Below, in pieces: positions 26,579 to 35,546 of a stretch of DNA of 64,000 bases. The translations under genes and the position numbers were made by a program. Source of the DNA: Archangium violaceum (lineage in GTDB: Bacteria > Myxococcota > Myxococcia > Myxococcales > Myxococcaceae). Under the pieces are notes generated by a model, which was not told the DNA's origin, did no database searches, and saw only the letters and a program-made list of their open reading frames with translations. The stretch is taken from positions 11,287,501-11,351,500 of the forward strand of contig NZ_CP069338.1 of assembly GCF_016859125.1 (NCBI RefSeq), in the 5' to 3' direction. The stretch's first letter is position 1, and each line of letters opens with the position of its first letter.

Positions 26579-27574
26579 ATGGCACGCGATCTCATCGATC
26601 TGCACATCCACGTGGGTAGCTCCGTGGCCCCTCACGTCCTCTGGTCCCTCGCGCACCAGCAGGGCTTCAAGCTCCCGGTCAAGAGCTACTTCGACTTCGT
26701 CGAGCTCATCACCTCGCGTCCCGGCAAGGTGGGCAGCCTCGAGGACTACCTGAAGATCCTCCACACCTGGACGGAGAAGATTCAAAGCTCGCCCATGGCC
26801 GTCGAGCGCTCCGTGTACGAGATCATCGGCAAGGAGTACCGCGGCAGCCGCGTCACGCAGATCGAGCTGCGCTTCAACCCCATGAAGCGCAACCTCAACT
26901 CGGAGCTGGATCTGGATCACATCATCCACGCGGCGCTGCGTGGCATGGACCGGGCCATGCTCGAGTACGGCGTGAGGGCGGGGCTCATCTTCTGTCTGGC
27001 CCGCGAGTTCGACCACCGGCTCAACAGCATCCTCGTGGACAAGGCCATCAAGTACCGCGGCCGAGGTGTCTACGGCATCGACCTGGCCGGCACGGAGACA
27101 CACGCGCTGGAGCTCGAGCCCGCCGTGGTGTCGCAGTACGAGGAGCTCTTCGCCCGCGCCCGCCAGGCGGGCCTCAAGTGCACCGTGCACACCGGGGAGA
27201 CGAAGGGCACCGGCGCCGAGGGAGTCATGGCCGTGGTGGAGAAGCTCAAGCCCCACCGTATCGGCCACGGCATCCGCGCCGCCTATGACGAGTCGGCCAT
27301 GAAGCTGCTGCGCGAGCGCGACGTGGTGCTCGAGCTGTGCCCCACCTCCAACCTCCACACCCGCGCCGTGGAGGGGCTCGACGAGCTCAAGCACATCATG
27401 CGCACCTTCTGGGACCGGGGCGTGAAGTTCACGCTCAACACCGATGGCACCTACCTCCTGGAGACGGACATGCTCCGGGAGGTGGAGCTCGTCGAGAAGA
27501 ACGGCCTGCTCTCCCCCGAGCAGGTGGACCAGACGCTCGCCTGGGCGCGCCAGTACTCCTTCATCCCCACGTGA
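26579..27574 (+). CDS. add: Adenosine deaminase
   Basis: A 331-residue zinc amidohydrolase converting adenosine to inosine. Zinc and catalytic residues are present: His9 and His11 in DLHIHVGSS, His204 and Glu207 in TVHTGETKG, His230 in RIGHGIRAA, Asp289 in LNTDGTYLL. Length matches bacterial Add. The HIHVGSS motif differs slightly from the common HxHLDG, so adenine or another nucleoside could be the substrate. The next gene, pyrD, starts nine bases on or overlaps, placing purine salvage next to pyrimidine synthesis. Confidence 0.85.
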   Translation: MARDLIDLHIHVGSSVAPHVLWSLAHQQGFKLPVKSYFDFVELITSRPGKVGSLEDYLKILHTWTEKIQSSPMAVERSVYEIIGKEYRGSRVTQIELRFNPMKRNLNSELDLDHIIHAALRGMDRAMLEYGVRAGLIFCLAREFDHRLNSILVDKAIKYRGRGVYGIDLAGTETHALELEPAVVSQYEELFARARQAGLKCTVHTGETKGTGAEGVMAVVEKLKPHRIGHGIRAAYDESAMKLLRERDVVLELCPTSNLHTRAVEGLDELKHIMRTFWDRGVKFTLNTDGTYLLETDMLREVELVEKNGLLSPEQVDQTLAWARQYSFIPT

Positions 27575-27579
27575 GCGCC

Positions 27580-28710
27580 ATGTACCGCCTCGCCCGCGCC
27601 CTCCTCTTCCTCCTCCCCGCCGAGCGCGCCCACCGGCTGGGAATGACCCTGCTGCGGTGGTTCGGGCACCTGTCCGGGCTGTGCCAGAGCCTGCGCGCGC
27701 GGACGCTCTCCGCCGTCACCTATGACGCCTCGGTGAAGGTGGCGGGCCTGGAACTCGCGCACCCGGTGGCGCTGGCAGCGGGGCTCGACAAGGAGGCCGA
27801 GGCCGTGGATGGGCTGCTGGCGCTCGGCTTCGCCGCGGTGGAGGTGGGGACGCTCACCCCCAGGCCCCAGCCGGGCAACCCGACACCGCGCCTCTTCCGC
27901 ATCCCCGAGCACCGCGCGCTCATCAACCGGATGGGCTTCAACAACCACGGCGCCACCAACGCCGCCGAGCACCTCCGGGCGCGCACGTGGCACCCCGCGC
28001 CGGTGGGGGTGAACATCGGCAAGAACAAGGACACGCCGCTGGAGAAGGCGGTGGACGACTACGTGGCGTGCGTGGACACGCTGGCCCCGCTCGGGGACTA
28101 CGTGGTGGTCAACGCCAGCTCGCCCAACACCCCCGGCCTGCGCAAGCTGCAGGAGCCCGAGGCCCTCACCGCGCTGCTCCGGGCGGTGAAGACGCGCCTG
28201 GACCAGGTGGCGCCGGGCAAGCCCCTCTTCCTGAAGATCGCTCCGGATCTCACGCCCGAGGCGGTGGACGAGGTGGTGGACGTGGCGCGCGCCTGCGGGC
28301 TGGCCGGGCTCATCGCCACCAACACGACCATCGCCCGCCCCTTCGAGCACGCGGTGGCGAAGGAAGCCGGTGGCCTGTCCGGAGCGCCCGTACGCGAGCC
28401 GGCCAACGCCGTCATCCGCCGTGCCTATGCGCGCAGTGGAGGCGAACTGCCCATCATCGGCGTGGGTGGCGTCTTCACCGCCGAGGACGTGTACGAGAAG
28501 CTGCGAGCCGGGGCCTCGGTGGTGCAGGTGTACACGGGCTTCATCTACGAGGGGCCCGGAATGGTGCGACGGCTGCTGGAAGGACTGGGCCCGCTGCTAG
28601 CCCGGGACGGCTTCCGCTCGGTGCGCGAGGCCATCGGCGCGGACCACCGCGGCGTTCCCGTGACACCGGTCGCCGTGCCCGAGCGCGAAACCGTGCGCCC
28701 CCAGGCGTGA
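27580..28710 (+). CDS. pyrD: Dihydroorotate dehydrogenase (quinone), class 2
   Basis: A 376-residue membrane-associated flavoenzyme of pyrimidine synthesis, oxidising dihydroorotate with quinone. The N-terminal amphipathic helix (MYRLARALLFLLPAERAHRL) marks class 2. VALAAGLDKEAEAVDGLLAL, NRMGFNNHGA, VNASSPNTPGLRKLQ (catalytic Ser) and IGVGGVFTAEDVYEKL are standard blocks. ATG 27580 is used; an in-frame GTG at 27571 overlaps the add stop. Ends before an intrinsic terminator that serves the opposite-strand gene. Confidence 0.96.
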   Translation: MYRLARALLFLLPAERAHRLGMTLLRWFGHLSGLCQSLRARTLSAVTYDASVKVAGLELAHPVALAAGLDKEAEAVDGLLALGFAAVEVGTLTPRPQPGNPTPRLFRIPEHRALINRMGFNNHGATNAAEHLRARTWHPAPVGVNIGKNKDTPLEKAVDDYVACVDTLAPLGDYVVVNASSPNTPGLRKLQEPEALTALLRAVKTRLDQVAPGKPLFLKIAPDLTPEAVDEVVDVARACGLAGLIATNTTIARPFEHAVAKEAGGLSGAPVREPANAVIRRAYARSGGELPIIGVGGVFTAEDVYEKLRAGASVVQVYTGFIYEGPGMVRRLLEGLGPLLARDGFRSVREAIGADHRGVPVTPVAVPERETVRPQA

Positions 28711-28720
28711 AGCCCCCCGG

Positions 28721-28767
28721 AAAAAAACAAGGCGCTCGCCGGCGCCTTGGAGTTCCACCGGCGAGCG
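28721..28767 (-). terminator. Intrinsic terminator with two alternative stems
   Basis: Read on the minus strand, CGCTCGCCGG (28767-28758) pairs with CCGGCGAGCG further on, followed by a run of seven T (complement of A at 28721-28727). A competing shorter hairpin AAGGCGC/GCGCCTT (28729-28748) overlaps the second arm. It ends the DUF4097 gene and may also stop pyrD transcription. Confidence 0.75.
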
Positions 28768-28782
28768 TCCCTCTACCTCGAA

Positions 28783-29472
28783 TCACTCGGCGGACTGGAC
28801 GTCGAGCGTGCCGCTCACGGTGCTCACGTTCACGTCATGCTCGCCGTTGCCGAACTTCTGACTGGTGGAGCCCAGGCTCACGCCGCGCCCGTTGAATCGG
28901 CCTCCCACCGAGGAGAAGTCCACGGTGGCTCCCGCACCGCGCGGCAGCTTCAGCTTCACGTCGCCGGACACGGTGCTCACTTCGGTGTCCCCAAGCAACT
29001 CGGGCGTCAGCTCCACGGAGCCGTTCACCGCGGCCACCTCCAGCTTGCCCCGTGAGCCCTTCACCGACACGTTGCCGCTCACCACCGCCAGCTCCTGCTC
29101 CCCCGCCACGCCGGACACATTCACCGGAGCCGCCACCGTGGACACCTCCAGCGAGGAGTCACGCGGAACCTTCACCACGAAGTGCGTGGGCACCGGATCA
29201 CGGCAGTTGGAGATCGTCTTCCCGCAGGAGCCACAGCACAGCCTCACCGTCACCTCATCCCCATCCTTCTCCACCTCGATGGGGTACCGGGCGCGCTCGG
29301 CCTCGCTGCCCTCCTGCGTCGCCTCCACCGACACCGTCCTCCCGTTCGCGGCTTCCACCCGCACGGAGCCGTTGACGTTGGCGATACTCACCTTCGGCGT
29401 GCCATCCGTCTCGAACTGCCACGACTGCGGAGCGGGAGCGGCGGCCAGGACCAGGAGCAGGGCGAAATTCAC
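28783..29472 (-). CDS. Exported DUF4097-family beta-helix protein
   Basis: A 229-residue protein with a short signal peptide (FALLLVLAAAPAPQ). Its body is repetitive beta structure with NVNGSVRVEA, VVSGNVSVKGS, AVNGSVELTP, TVSGDVKLKL, SVGGRFNGRG and TVSGTLDVQS, typical of DUF4097 adhesin-like proteins. Four Cys in RLCCGSCGKTISNC suggest a disulfide or metal knot unusual for the family. Unlike the DUF2807 protein at 20.9 kb it has no lipobox. It is last in a minus-strand run after the glycosyltransferase, with 63 bp between them, and ends at an intrinsic terminator. Confidence 0.85.
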   Translation of the reverse strand: MNFALLLVLAAAPAPQSWQFETDGTPKVSIANVNGSVRVEAANGRTVSVEATQEGSEAERARYPIEVEKDGDEVTVRLCCGSCGKTISNCRDPVPTHFVVKVPRDSSLEVSTVAAPVNVSGVAGEQELAVVSGNVSVKGSRGKLEVAAVNGSVELTPELLGDTEVSTVSGDVKLKLPRGAGATVDFSSVGGRFNGRGVSLGSTSQKFGNGEHDVNVSTVSGTLDVQSAE

Positions 29473-29535
29473 GGCGGAAACCTCGTAGGAGAAGGTTGCT
29501 GTCCCCCTCCTCTACGGGCCTCCGGAAAAACGATT

Positions 29536-30663
29536 TCACCCGCCTCGCGCCACCCGCCGGTACAGCGCGTCGTGCCGGCGCACCATCCGCTCCAGGGACA
29601 GCTCGCGCTCCACGAAGGCGCGCGCCTCCGTCCCCATGCGCTGGCCCAGCTCGCGATCCGCCAACAACTTGCGGAAGGCCTCGCACATGGCCTCGGGCCG
29701 CAGGGGCGGCACCACCAGGCCCCGCTCCCCATCCGCCACCAGCTCCGGGTTGCCACCCACCGACGTCACCACCATGGGCAACCCCGCGGCCATGCCCTCC
29801 ATCACCGCGTTGGACATGCCCTCCGCGGTGGAGCACAGCACTCCGAAATCCGCCCGCGCGTAGATGGCGGGGACGTCCGAGCGGTGCCCCAGGAAGTGGA
29901 CGGTGTCCGTCAGCCCGAGCGAGCCCGCCATCCGCTCCAGCTCCAGCCTGCGCGGGCCATCCCCCACCAGGAAGGCGTGCAGCACGTGCCCCTTGAGGCG
30001 CACCATCGCCAGGGCCCGCAGCAGATCCTCCTGCCGCTTCACCGGGTGGTTCATGTTCGCCACGTGCACCACCACCGGCGCGCCTCGCGTGTCCGGCAGC
30101 GGGGCCTTCAGCCCCTCCCGCATCCGCGCGTTGAAGCGCGCCAGGTCCAGGCCGTTGGGGACGACGGACACGTGATCCGCCGGGAGCCCCTCCTCCCGCA
30201 CCAGCATCCGGCGGATGGCCTCCGCGTTGGCCACCACGTGGTCCGCCATCCGGGTGAGACCCTGGAGCAGCGCCCGCCGCGCCTTGCCGTGCCAGTGGGC
30301 CAGATCCAACCGCCCGACGATCACCTTCGTCCCCGCCAGCTTCGCCGCCGGCACCACCAGCATCGTCGAGTAGAAGTCGTGCGCGTGCACCAACTCCACC
30401 CGCTCGCGCCGCAGCCACTGCGCGAGCCGCACCACCTGCCGCGCCGAGTTGAGCCGCGCCAGCGACCCATTCAACGGAAACACCTCCGGTACGAAACCGA
30501 GCCGGGACACCGAGTCCATCAGCGGCCCCGCGTCCTGTAGCACCGCCACCTGCACGCGGTAGCTGGACGGCAGGCCCCTCAGCAACTCCACCACCTGCAC
30601 CTCGGTGCCGCCAATGTGGAAAGACTTGGTGAACTGCACCAGGCGGAGAGGCTCCTCCGCCAT
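29536..30663 (-). CDS. Family 4 glycosyltransferase
   Basis: A 375-residue GT-B glycosyltransferase probably acting on a cell-surface polysaccharide. N-terminal half: FTKSFHIGGTEVQVVELLRG and VHAHDFYSTMLV. C-terminal GT4 block: VVPNGLDLARFN, VHVANMNHPVKRQEDLLRAL, HRSDVPAIYARADFGVLCST, then AEGMSNAVMEGMAAGLPMVV (the E-x7-E region). ATG 30663 is chosen for GAGGAGG just upstream and because it clears the previous gene by 10 bp. The neighbour is an O-antigen ligase/polymerase, so both likely build or attach a surface glycan. Confidence 0.9.
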   Translation of the reverse strand: MAEEPLRLVQFTKSFHIGGTEVQVVELLRGLPSSYRVQVAVLQDAGPLMDSVSRLGFVPEVFPLNGSLARLNSARQVVRLAQWLRRERVELVHAHDFYSTMLVVPAAKLAGTKVIVGRLDLAHWHGKARRALLQGLTRMADHVVANAEAIRRMLVREEGLPADHVSVVPNGLDLARFNARMREGLKAPLPDTRGAPVVVHVANMNHPVKRQEDLLRALAMVRLKGHVLHAFLVGDGPRRLELERMAGSLGLTDTVHFLGHRSDVPAIYARADFGVLCSTAEGMSNAVMEGMAAGLPMVVTSVGGNPELVADGERGLVVPPLRPEAMCEAFRKLLADRELGQRMGTEARAFVERELSLERMVRRHDALYRRVARGG

Positions 30664-30673
30664 CCGTGCCTCC

Positions 30674-31960
30674 TCACGCCGCATTGTTGGACCCCTCCAG
30701 GCCCGCCACCAGTCGACCCTTCACTTCGGGAACGTTCGCCGACTCCTCCACCTCCTGCGCCCGGGCGATGCGTTGCGCGCACGCCGCCAGACCGAACAGC
30801 ACGTACAGGTGCGAGGACAGGATGTAGCCGGAGAACAAGTCACAGATGAGATAACCCGCCATGGATGCCGCCAGTCCTCGCGCCAACCACCCCACCCGCG
30901 GGTTGCGCGAGGCCTCGAAGGCCCCTCCCGTCGCGCCTCCGGCGAACACCAGGAAGAAGAGCAGGCCCACCCAGCCCAGCTCCCCGATGACGTCCAGGAA
31001 GATGTTGTGTGCCACGTACGCGCGCGTCGCCTGGGGCGGCGCGTACAGGTGCCAGGCGTAGCGGAAGGAACCCGCCCCCACGCCCAGCAACGGCTTGTCC
31101 AGGCTGATGCGCGACGTCACCTGCCACGCGTACACACGGCCCATGGCCGAGGCGTCCTCGTGGAAGGTGGCCACCGTCTCGTTGCGCGCCCAGAAGCTCT
31201 TCGGCGCGAACACCGCCAGCCCCAGCGCGAGCGCCACGCCCAGCAGCACCGAGCGCAGCTTCCTCTGCTCACGCATCGCCCAGAGGGCCATGGCCACCGA
31301 CAGGCCGATGAAGCCACCGCGCGAGTAGGTGGTGACGATGGCCACCACCGCCAGCACCACCGCCAGGGCGCACGCCGCGCGCCACAGCCAGCCGCTCTCC
31401 TTGCGCGCCAGGAAGGCCACCGCCAGCGGCACCACCAGCGCCAGGTTCATGGCCGAGCGGTTCGGGTCCGCGTACACCTCCACCCAGTGCGCGCGGTACC
31501 CTTCCACCAGCGTCTCGGGCGTGCCCGTCAAATACGTCTGGATGACGCCATAGGACGTCACCATCGAGGCCAACACCATGGCCCCGCACACCACCGCCAA
31601 TCTCCTGGGCGTGGTGACCACGTTCACCAGCGTCAGGTAGATGGCGGTCAGCTTCAGCAGCTCGATGGCCGTGAAGCGCGACACCTCCGGGTTCACCGAC
31701 CAGGTCACCGAGGCCAACGCCAACCCCGAGAAGCACAGCAGCGCCACTCCTCTCACACCGTCGAAGAAGAGCGGCTCCGCGCGACCCATCCGCCGCAGCG
31801 CCATCAGCCCCGCGGCCAGACCCGACGTCAGCAGCGCCAGACGCAATGGCGCCAGCGCGGGTATCCACGCCTGCGGCAGCATGTAGATCAGCGCCGCGAA
31901 GGCGGTCAGCGCATAGAACGCCACCACATCCCGGCGTTCCGAATTGTCGCCCAACCCCAT
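30674..31960 (-). CDS. O-antigen ligase/polymerase-like membrane protein
   Basis: A 428-residue polytopic inner-membrane protein, about ten to twelve helices, of the Wzy/WaaL group. Family cues are a large periplasmic loop after TYLTGTPETLVEGYRAHW, the Arg-containing turn TTYSRGGFIGLSV, LLGVGAGSFRYAW and AHNIFLDVIGELGWVGLLFF. Whether it polymerises repeats or ligates them to lipid A cannot be read. The start ATG 31960 follows GGGAGGAGGG. It is followed within 10 bp by the GT4 gene. Upstream (31961-32144) is a gene-free gap that could hold its promoter. Confidence 0.87.
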   Translation of the reverse strand: MGLGDNSERRDVVAFYALTAFAALIYMLPQAWIPALAPLRLALLTSGLAAGLMALRRMGRAEPLFFDGVRGVALLCFSGLALASVTWSVNPEVSRFTAIELLKLTAIYLTLVNVVTTPRRLAVVCGAMVLASMVTSYGVIQTYLTGTPETLVEGYRAHWVEVYADPNRSAMNLALVVPLAVAFLARKESGWLWRAACALAVVLAVVAIVTTYSRGGFIGLSVAMALWAMREQRKLRSVLLGVALALGLAVFAPKSFWARNETVATFHEDASAMGRVYAWQVTSRISLDKPLLGVGAGSFRYAWHLYAPPQATRAYVAHNIFLDVIGELGWVGLLFFLVFAGGATGGAFEASRNPRVGWLARGLAASMAGYLICDLFSGYILSSHLYVLFGLAACAQRIARAQEVEESANVPEVKGRLVAGLEGSNNAA

Positions 31961-32144
31961 CCAGACCCTCCTCCCGCCTGGGCCACGGTGCGTGGTCCAG
32001 GACACTCTGCGCGCCAAACGCGCGCCTGGGCGCGCTGTCGAAGTGCAATCCGCGCGCCTTCCGGGAGTGACGGCCGGGATCTCGTGGATCCAAGCCCTTA
32101 GCGCTCCGGGGTACTGCGTCCGGAGGGTGGTAGGTCTGAAAGGA

Positions 32145-33827
32145 TTACGGCTTTCCGCTTTCCATGGGCAGCAGAACGGAAGCGATGGGACTCATCTTGC
32201 CCTCCTGCAGGAACGAGGGCGCAAGCTCCTCCAGCAGACGGGCGAGCGTCGCCTCCACCAGGCGGCGCAGCTCGGGCCGGGCCGACTCGGGCACCACCGG
32301 CTCCAGCACCGCCACCGCGCGCCCGGCCACCTCCGGACGCAAGCGCGGGGCCTCGGGAGAACCCTCGAAGAGCATCGTCCCCAGCTCGTCCCCGCGCGCC
32401 GAGGGCACCGGCCGCGGATCCACCTTCCCCTCCAGCAGGGCCAGCGCCACGCTGGCGGCGAAGAGGCGATCCACGCCCAGTGTGGCCGGCTCCACGCCGA
32501 AGCGCGCCAGCACCTGATGGGCCCGCTCCTTCGAGCCACCGAGCAGCGCGCCCAGCAGCGCCACCTGCGCCTCCGCCCGAGCCAGCACCTCCTCGCTGGC
32601 CGCCAGCTCGCGCCGCGAGCGGAAGGGCACCGCCTCGGCTCCGGGCACCTTCAACGCACGCCTCGGCCGCTTGCGACGCAGCGCCTCGACGGCGGCGGCC
32701 TCCTCCGGGAAGAGCAGGGGCGTGCCCTCCACCTGCGCGAACGGCTGCTTCATCAGCCGGTCCGCGCGGAACTTGAGCGCCAGGGTCAGGGAGAATCCCA
32801 CCTGGAAGACGCGCCGGGTCTCCGTGTCGCGCACCACCTGCGCGGCGCGCGAGGGGTCTCCTCCCGTCAGGTGCTCCAACCCCAACAGCAGGTAGTCGCG
32901 CACCATCTCGCCCACACGCCGGATGGCGTCCAGGTCCCCGGGGTCCTCCACCTCCGCCACCAACGAGGCGTTGGCCAGGTAGCGCAGCTCGGCCTCGAGG
33001 TTCTCCCGCTCCACGTCATCCAGGGCCGCGAAGGCGGCCTGCAGGTAGTCCGGCTGCCCCTTCGAGGCCACGAGCGCCGCGACGGTGGCCGGAGCGGGCG
33101 CGGGTCCGGTGTCCACCCGGCTGAAGAGGCGCGCCGCCTCCTCCAGGGAGGGGAAGCCCAGGTCCTCCAGCCGCGCCGTGCGGAAGCGGTAGGCCGCCTC
33201 CTCCATCTCGCCCGGTACCTCCCAGCGCGTGGCCTCGAGGAAGCGCACCGCCTCGAAGGGGTTGTCCGCGATGAGATCGTTGAGGATGGAGCGCAGCGCG
33301 GCCAACTCCGGGCCCTCCACGCCCTTGAACTCCACCAGGTAGCGCCCCTCGGGCGTCTCCAGCGTCACGCCCTCCACGTGGACGTCCGGGTTCTCCTCCA
33401 GGTCGTGGATGAGGGTGAACTCGCGCACGATGAGCTCGAGCACCTCGGTGTCCACCTTGCGCAGCTTCTGGAGGAAGTCCCCGGAGGCGTCTCCTCGCGC
33501 GGCGCGCAGCCAGGTGAGCACCTCGTGCAGGTCGACCCGGTCCTTCTTCCACCCGCCCAGGTCCACGAAGGTGCGGAACTGCTCGGGCGAGGCGAGCTGC
33601 ACGAGCTCGGTCGAGTCCGCCAGCCCCACCTCCATGATGGTGAAGTACAGGTCCTCCGCGGGCAGCGAGCGTACCAGCGCCCGGGCGTCACGCGACTCGA
33701 TGAGGGCATCCAGCCGCCTGCGGGCGGGCAGCGACGCGAGCTGCCGGCGCACGGTGCTCAGCGCCTGCTGGAGATCACTCCCATTGCCCCTGCTTCCGTT
33801 TCCCTTGCCATTCGACACGGGGCTCAC
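32145..33827 (-). CDS. DUF6178-like hypothetical protein
   Basis: A 560-residue soluble, mostly helical protein, acidic and Leu/Ala/Arg-rich. It resembles the DUF6178 proteins of deltaproteobacteria, a match made from memory. Notable stretches are LYFTIMEVGLADSTELVQLA, SPEQFRTFVDLGGWKKDRVD and LVREFTLIHDLEENPDVHVE. No catalytic motif, signal or membrane helix is visible. It lies 4 bp after engB in the same operon, suggesting coordinated expression with ribosome assembly or growth, though no function is established. Confidence 0.7.
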   Translation of the reverse strand: MSPVSNGKGNGSRGNGSDLQQALSTVRRQLASLPARRRLDALIESRDARALVRSLPAEDLYFTIMEVGLADSTELVQLASPEQFRTFVDLGGWKKDRVDLHEVLTWLRAARGDASGDFLQKLRKVDTEVLELIVREFTLIHDLEENPDVHVEGVTLETPEGRYLVEFKGVEGPELAALRSILNDLIADNPFEAVRFLEATRWEVPGEMEEAAYRFRTARLEDLGFPSLEEAARLFSRVDTGPAPAPATVAALVASKGQPDYLQAAFAALDDVERENLEAELRYLANASLVAEVEDPGDLDAIRRVGEMVRDYLLLGLEHLTGGDPSRAAQVVRDTETRRVFQVGFSLTLALKFRADRLMKQPFAQVEGTPLLFPEEAAAVEALRRKRPRRALKVPGAEAVPFRSRRELAASEEVLARAEAQVALLGALLGGSKERAHQVLARFGVEPATLGVDRLFAASVALALLEGKVDPRPVPSARGDELGTMLFEGSPEAPRLRPEVAGRAVAVLEPVVPESARPELRRLVEATLARLLEELAPSFLQEGKMSPIASVLLPMESGKP

Positions 33828-33831
33828 CCCT

Positions 33832-34437
33832 TCACTTCACGGTGTTCAGCAGCGCGTCCCAGACCTCGTCCAGGCCCAGCTTGTCCGTGGCCGAGAAGGC
33901 CAGCACGGCCTCCCGAGGCAGGGCGAGCTGCTCGGCCAGGTCGTTCAGGCGGGGCTTGCGGCGCGCCTTGGGAAGCCGGTCGATCTTCGTGGCCACCACC
34001 AGGATGGGCCGTTTGGCCTCCTGCAGGTAGTCGAGCGTCTGGAAGTCGTCGGAGGTGGGCCCCACCTCGGCGTCGATGATGCTCACCACCACCTTCAGGT
34101 CCCGGCGCTTCTCCAGGTAGGTGGTAATCATCTTCTGCCACTCGGCGCGCTCCGTCTTGCTCACCTTGGCGAAGCCGTAGCCGGGCAGGTCCGCGAAGCG
34201 CACGAGGTAGCGCTTGCCCTCCCGCTCCACGTCCACGTCGAAGAAGTTGAGCGCGCGGGTGCGGCCGGGGGTGTTGGACACGCGCACCAGCTTCTTGCGG
34301 CCGGTCAGCGCGTTGATCATGGAGGACTTGCCCACGTTGGAGCGGCCCACGAAGGCCACCTCGGGCGCGAGGCTCGTGGGGTAGCCCTTGGGCTCCACCG
34401 CCGTGGTGATGAAGCGGGCGTCGAGGATCTTGATCAC
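33832..34437 (-). CDS. engB: Ribosome biogenesis GTPase EngB (YihA/YsxC)
   Basis: A 201-residue GTPase for large ribosomal subunit assembly. All G motifs are present: G1 GRSNVGKSS (31-39), switch I NTPGRTRALNFF, G3 DLPGYG (83-88), G4 TKID (150-153), and G5 FSATD near 182. The N-terminal AxFITTA start and compact size are typical. It sits five bases after the cytochrome c gene and four before the DUF6178-like gene. Confidence 0.96.
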   Translation of the reverse strand: MIKILDARFITTAVEPKGYPTSLAPEVAFVGRSNVGKSSMINALTGRKKLVRVSNTPGRTRALNFFDVDVEREGKRYLVRFADLPGYGFAKVSKTERAEWQKMITTYLEKRRDLKVVVSIIDAEVGPTSDDFQTLDYLQEAKRPILVVATKIDRLPKARRKPRLNDLAEQLALPREAVLAFSATDKLGLDEVWDALLNTVK

Positions 34438-34442
34438 GCGAG

Positions 34443-34943
34443 TTATTTCTTCTTGGCGGGCTCGGGCGAGGCACTCCCGGCGCGCGCCGACCTACCGGTG
34501 CGCTCGGCGGACCAGTGGTCGATGGCCTTGAGCGACTCGACGAAGTTGAAGGGCTTGAGCGACGGGGACGAGGCGTCGTGGCAGTTGCGGCACTGCTTCT
34601 CCGAGGGGTCCACCAGGCCCACCAGGCGGGCCAGCTCGGCGTCCTTCATGACATAGGCGGGCGAGTAGTACTGACCGCCGCCATGGCAGGTCTCGCACGT
34701 GACGTGGGAGACCCCCTGCGAGGCCTGGTCGGGCGAGTGGCAGGAGAGACACCGCGCGTCCTTGCTCTGTGCCTCGGAGAGCGAGTCACCGGCCCGGGCA
34801 TGCTTGGACTGCATCCAGGCCTCATAGGCCGCCGGGTGGCAGCCCTTGCAGCTCTCCGGGCCGAGGAAGTCAGCGGCAGGGGCCGAGCCGGAGAGGGCGA
34901 GGACGAGCACGACGGAGGAAATCCAGGAGCCACGAGCGCGCAT
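34443..34943 (-). CDS. Exported tetrahaem cytochrome c
   Basis: A 166-residue periplasmic protein. A signal peptide (SSVVLVLALSGSAPAAD) is followed by four CxxCH haem motifs: CKGCH (32-36), CLSCH (65-69), CETCH (83-87) and CRNCH (118-122). The order and the His-rich spacing (SKHARAGDS) resemble the cytochrome c554/NrfB-like or doubled-CXXCH group, a small electron carrier. The C-terminus (SPEPAKKK) is disordered. It is the first gene of the minus-strand engB run and divergent from a small exported protein. A redox gene co-transcribed with engB is unusual but may reflect chance gene order. Confidence 0.85.
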   Translation of the reverse strand: MRARGSWISSVVLVLALSGSAPAADFLGPESCKGCHPAAYEAWMQSKHARAGDSLSEAQSKDARCLSCHSPDQASQGVSHVTCETCHGGGQYYSPAYVMKDAELARLVGLVDPSEKQCRNCHDASSPSLKPFNFVESLKAIDHWSAERTGRSARAGSASPEPAKKK

Positions 34944-35072
34944 CGGCCGGGTGACTAGCAGACGCACCCGGAGCGGGCAAGGCAGAGGTGCGCAACCTGG
35001 CGCTGTTGTGGCCTCCCGGACGAAGGCGGGGGATCTTGAGGCGGCGCGGGGGAATCCGTTACACCAGAGGGA

Positions 35073-35540
35073 ATGAAGACCATCGCCATCGTCGCCGTGC
35101 TCCTCGCCGCCGCGCCCGCGGTGGCCAAACCGTGGCAGGGGATCGAGCCCGGGCAGTCCAAGCGTGAGCAGGTCATCCAGAAGTTCGGAGAGCCCTCGCG
35201 CGTGGTCACCACCGAGGGCAAGGAAGTCATCGCCTACTTCGAGCAGAAGGCCATCAAGGGAACCAAGCAGGTGCAGTTCAAGGTGGACCCCGGCACGAAG
35301 CTGGTCGAGCGCATCGACGTCTTCCCCGGCCCGGTCATCGACAAGGAGTCGGTGGAGAGCACCTACGGCCCCGTCTGCCCGTCCGGCAAGGTACCGGCCT
35401 CGCCCTGCTATCAGAAGAAGCTGACGGACGACTTCCGCACCTACCTGCTCTACCCCCGGCTGGGTCTGGCCGTGTTCCTCAACGAGGACGGCAAGACGGT
35501 GCACTCGTTCATCTTCACGCCCCAGCCTGGCGGGAAGTAG
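35073..35540 (+). CDS. Small exported protein with a BamE/SmpA-like start
   Basis: A 155-residue protein with a clear signal peptide (KTIAIVAVLLAAAPAVAK). The mature part begins WQGIEPGQSKREQVIQKFGE, similar to the repeat of BamE/SmpA folds, followed by beta-rich sequence. Two Cys (GPVCPSGKVPASPCY) could form a disulfide. Family assignment is tentative. It ends six bases before coaE, forming an operon with it, while its promoter region is divergent from the cytochrome gene. Confidence 0.7.
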   Translation: MKTIAIVAVLLAAAPAVAKPWQGIEPGQSKREQVIQKFGEPSRVVTTEGKEVIAYFEQKAIKGTKQVQFKVDPGTKLVERIDVFPGPVIDKESVESTYGPVCPSGKVPASPCYQKKLTDDFRTYLLYPRLGLAVFLNEDGKTVHSFIFTPQPGGK

Positions 35541-35546
35541 GTCCCG

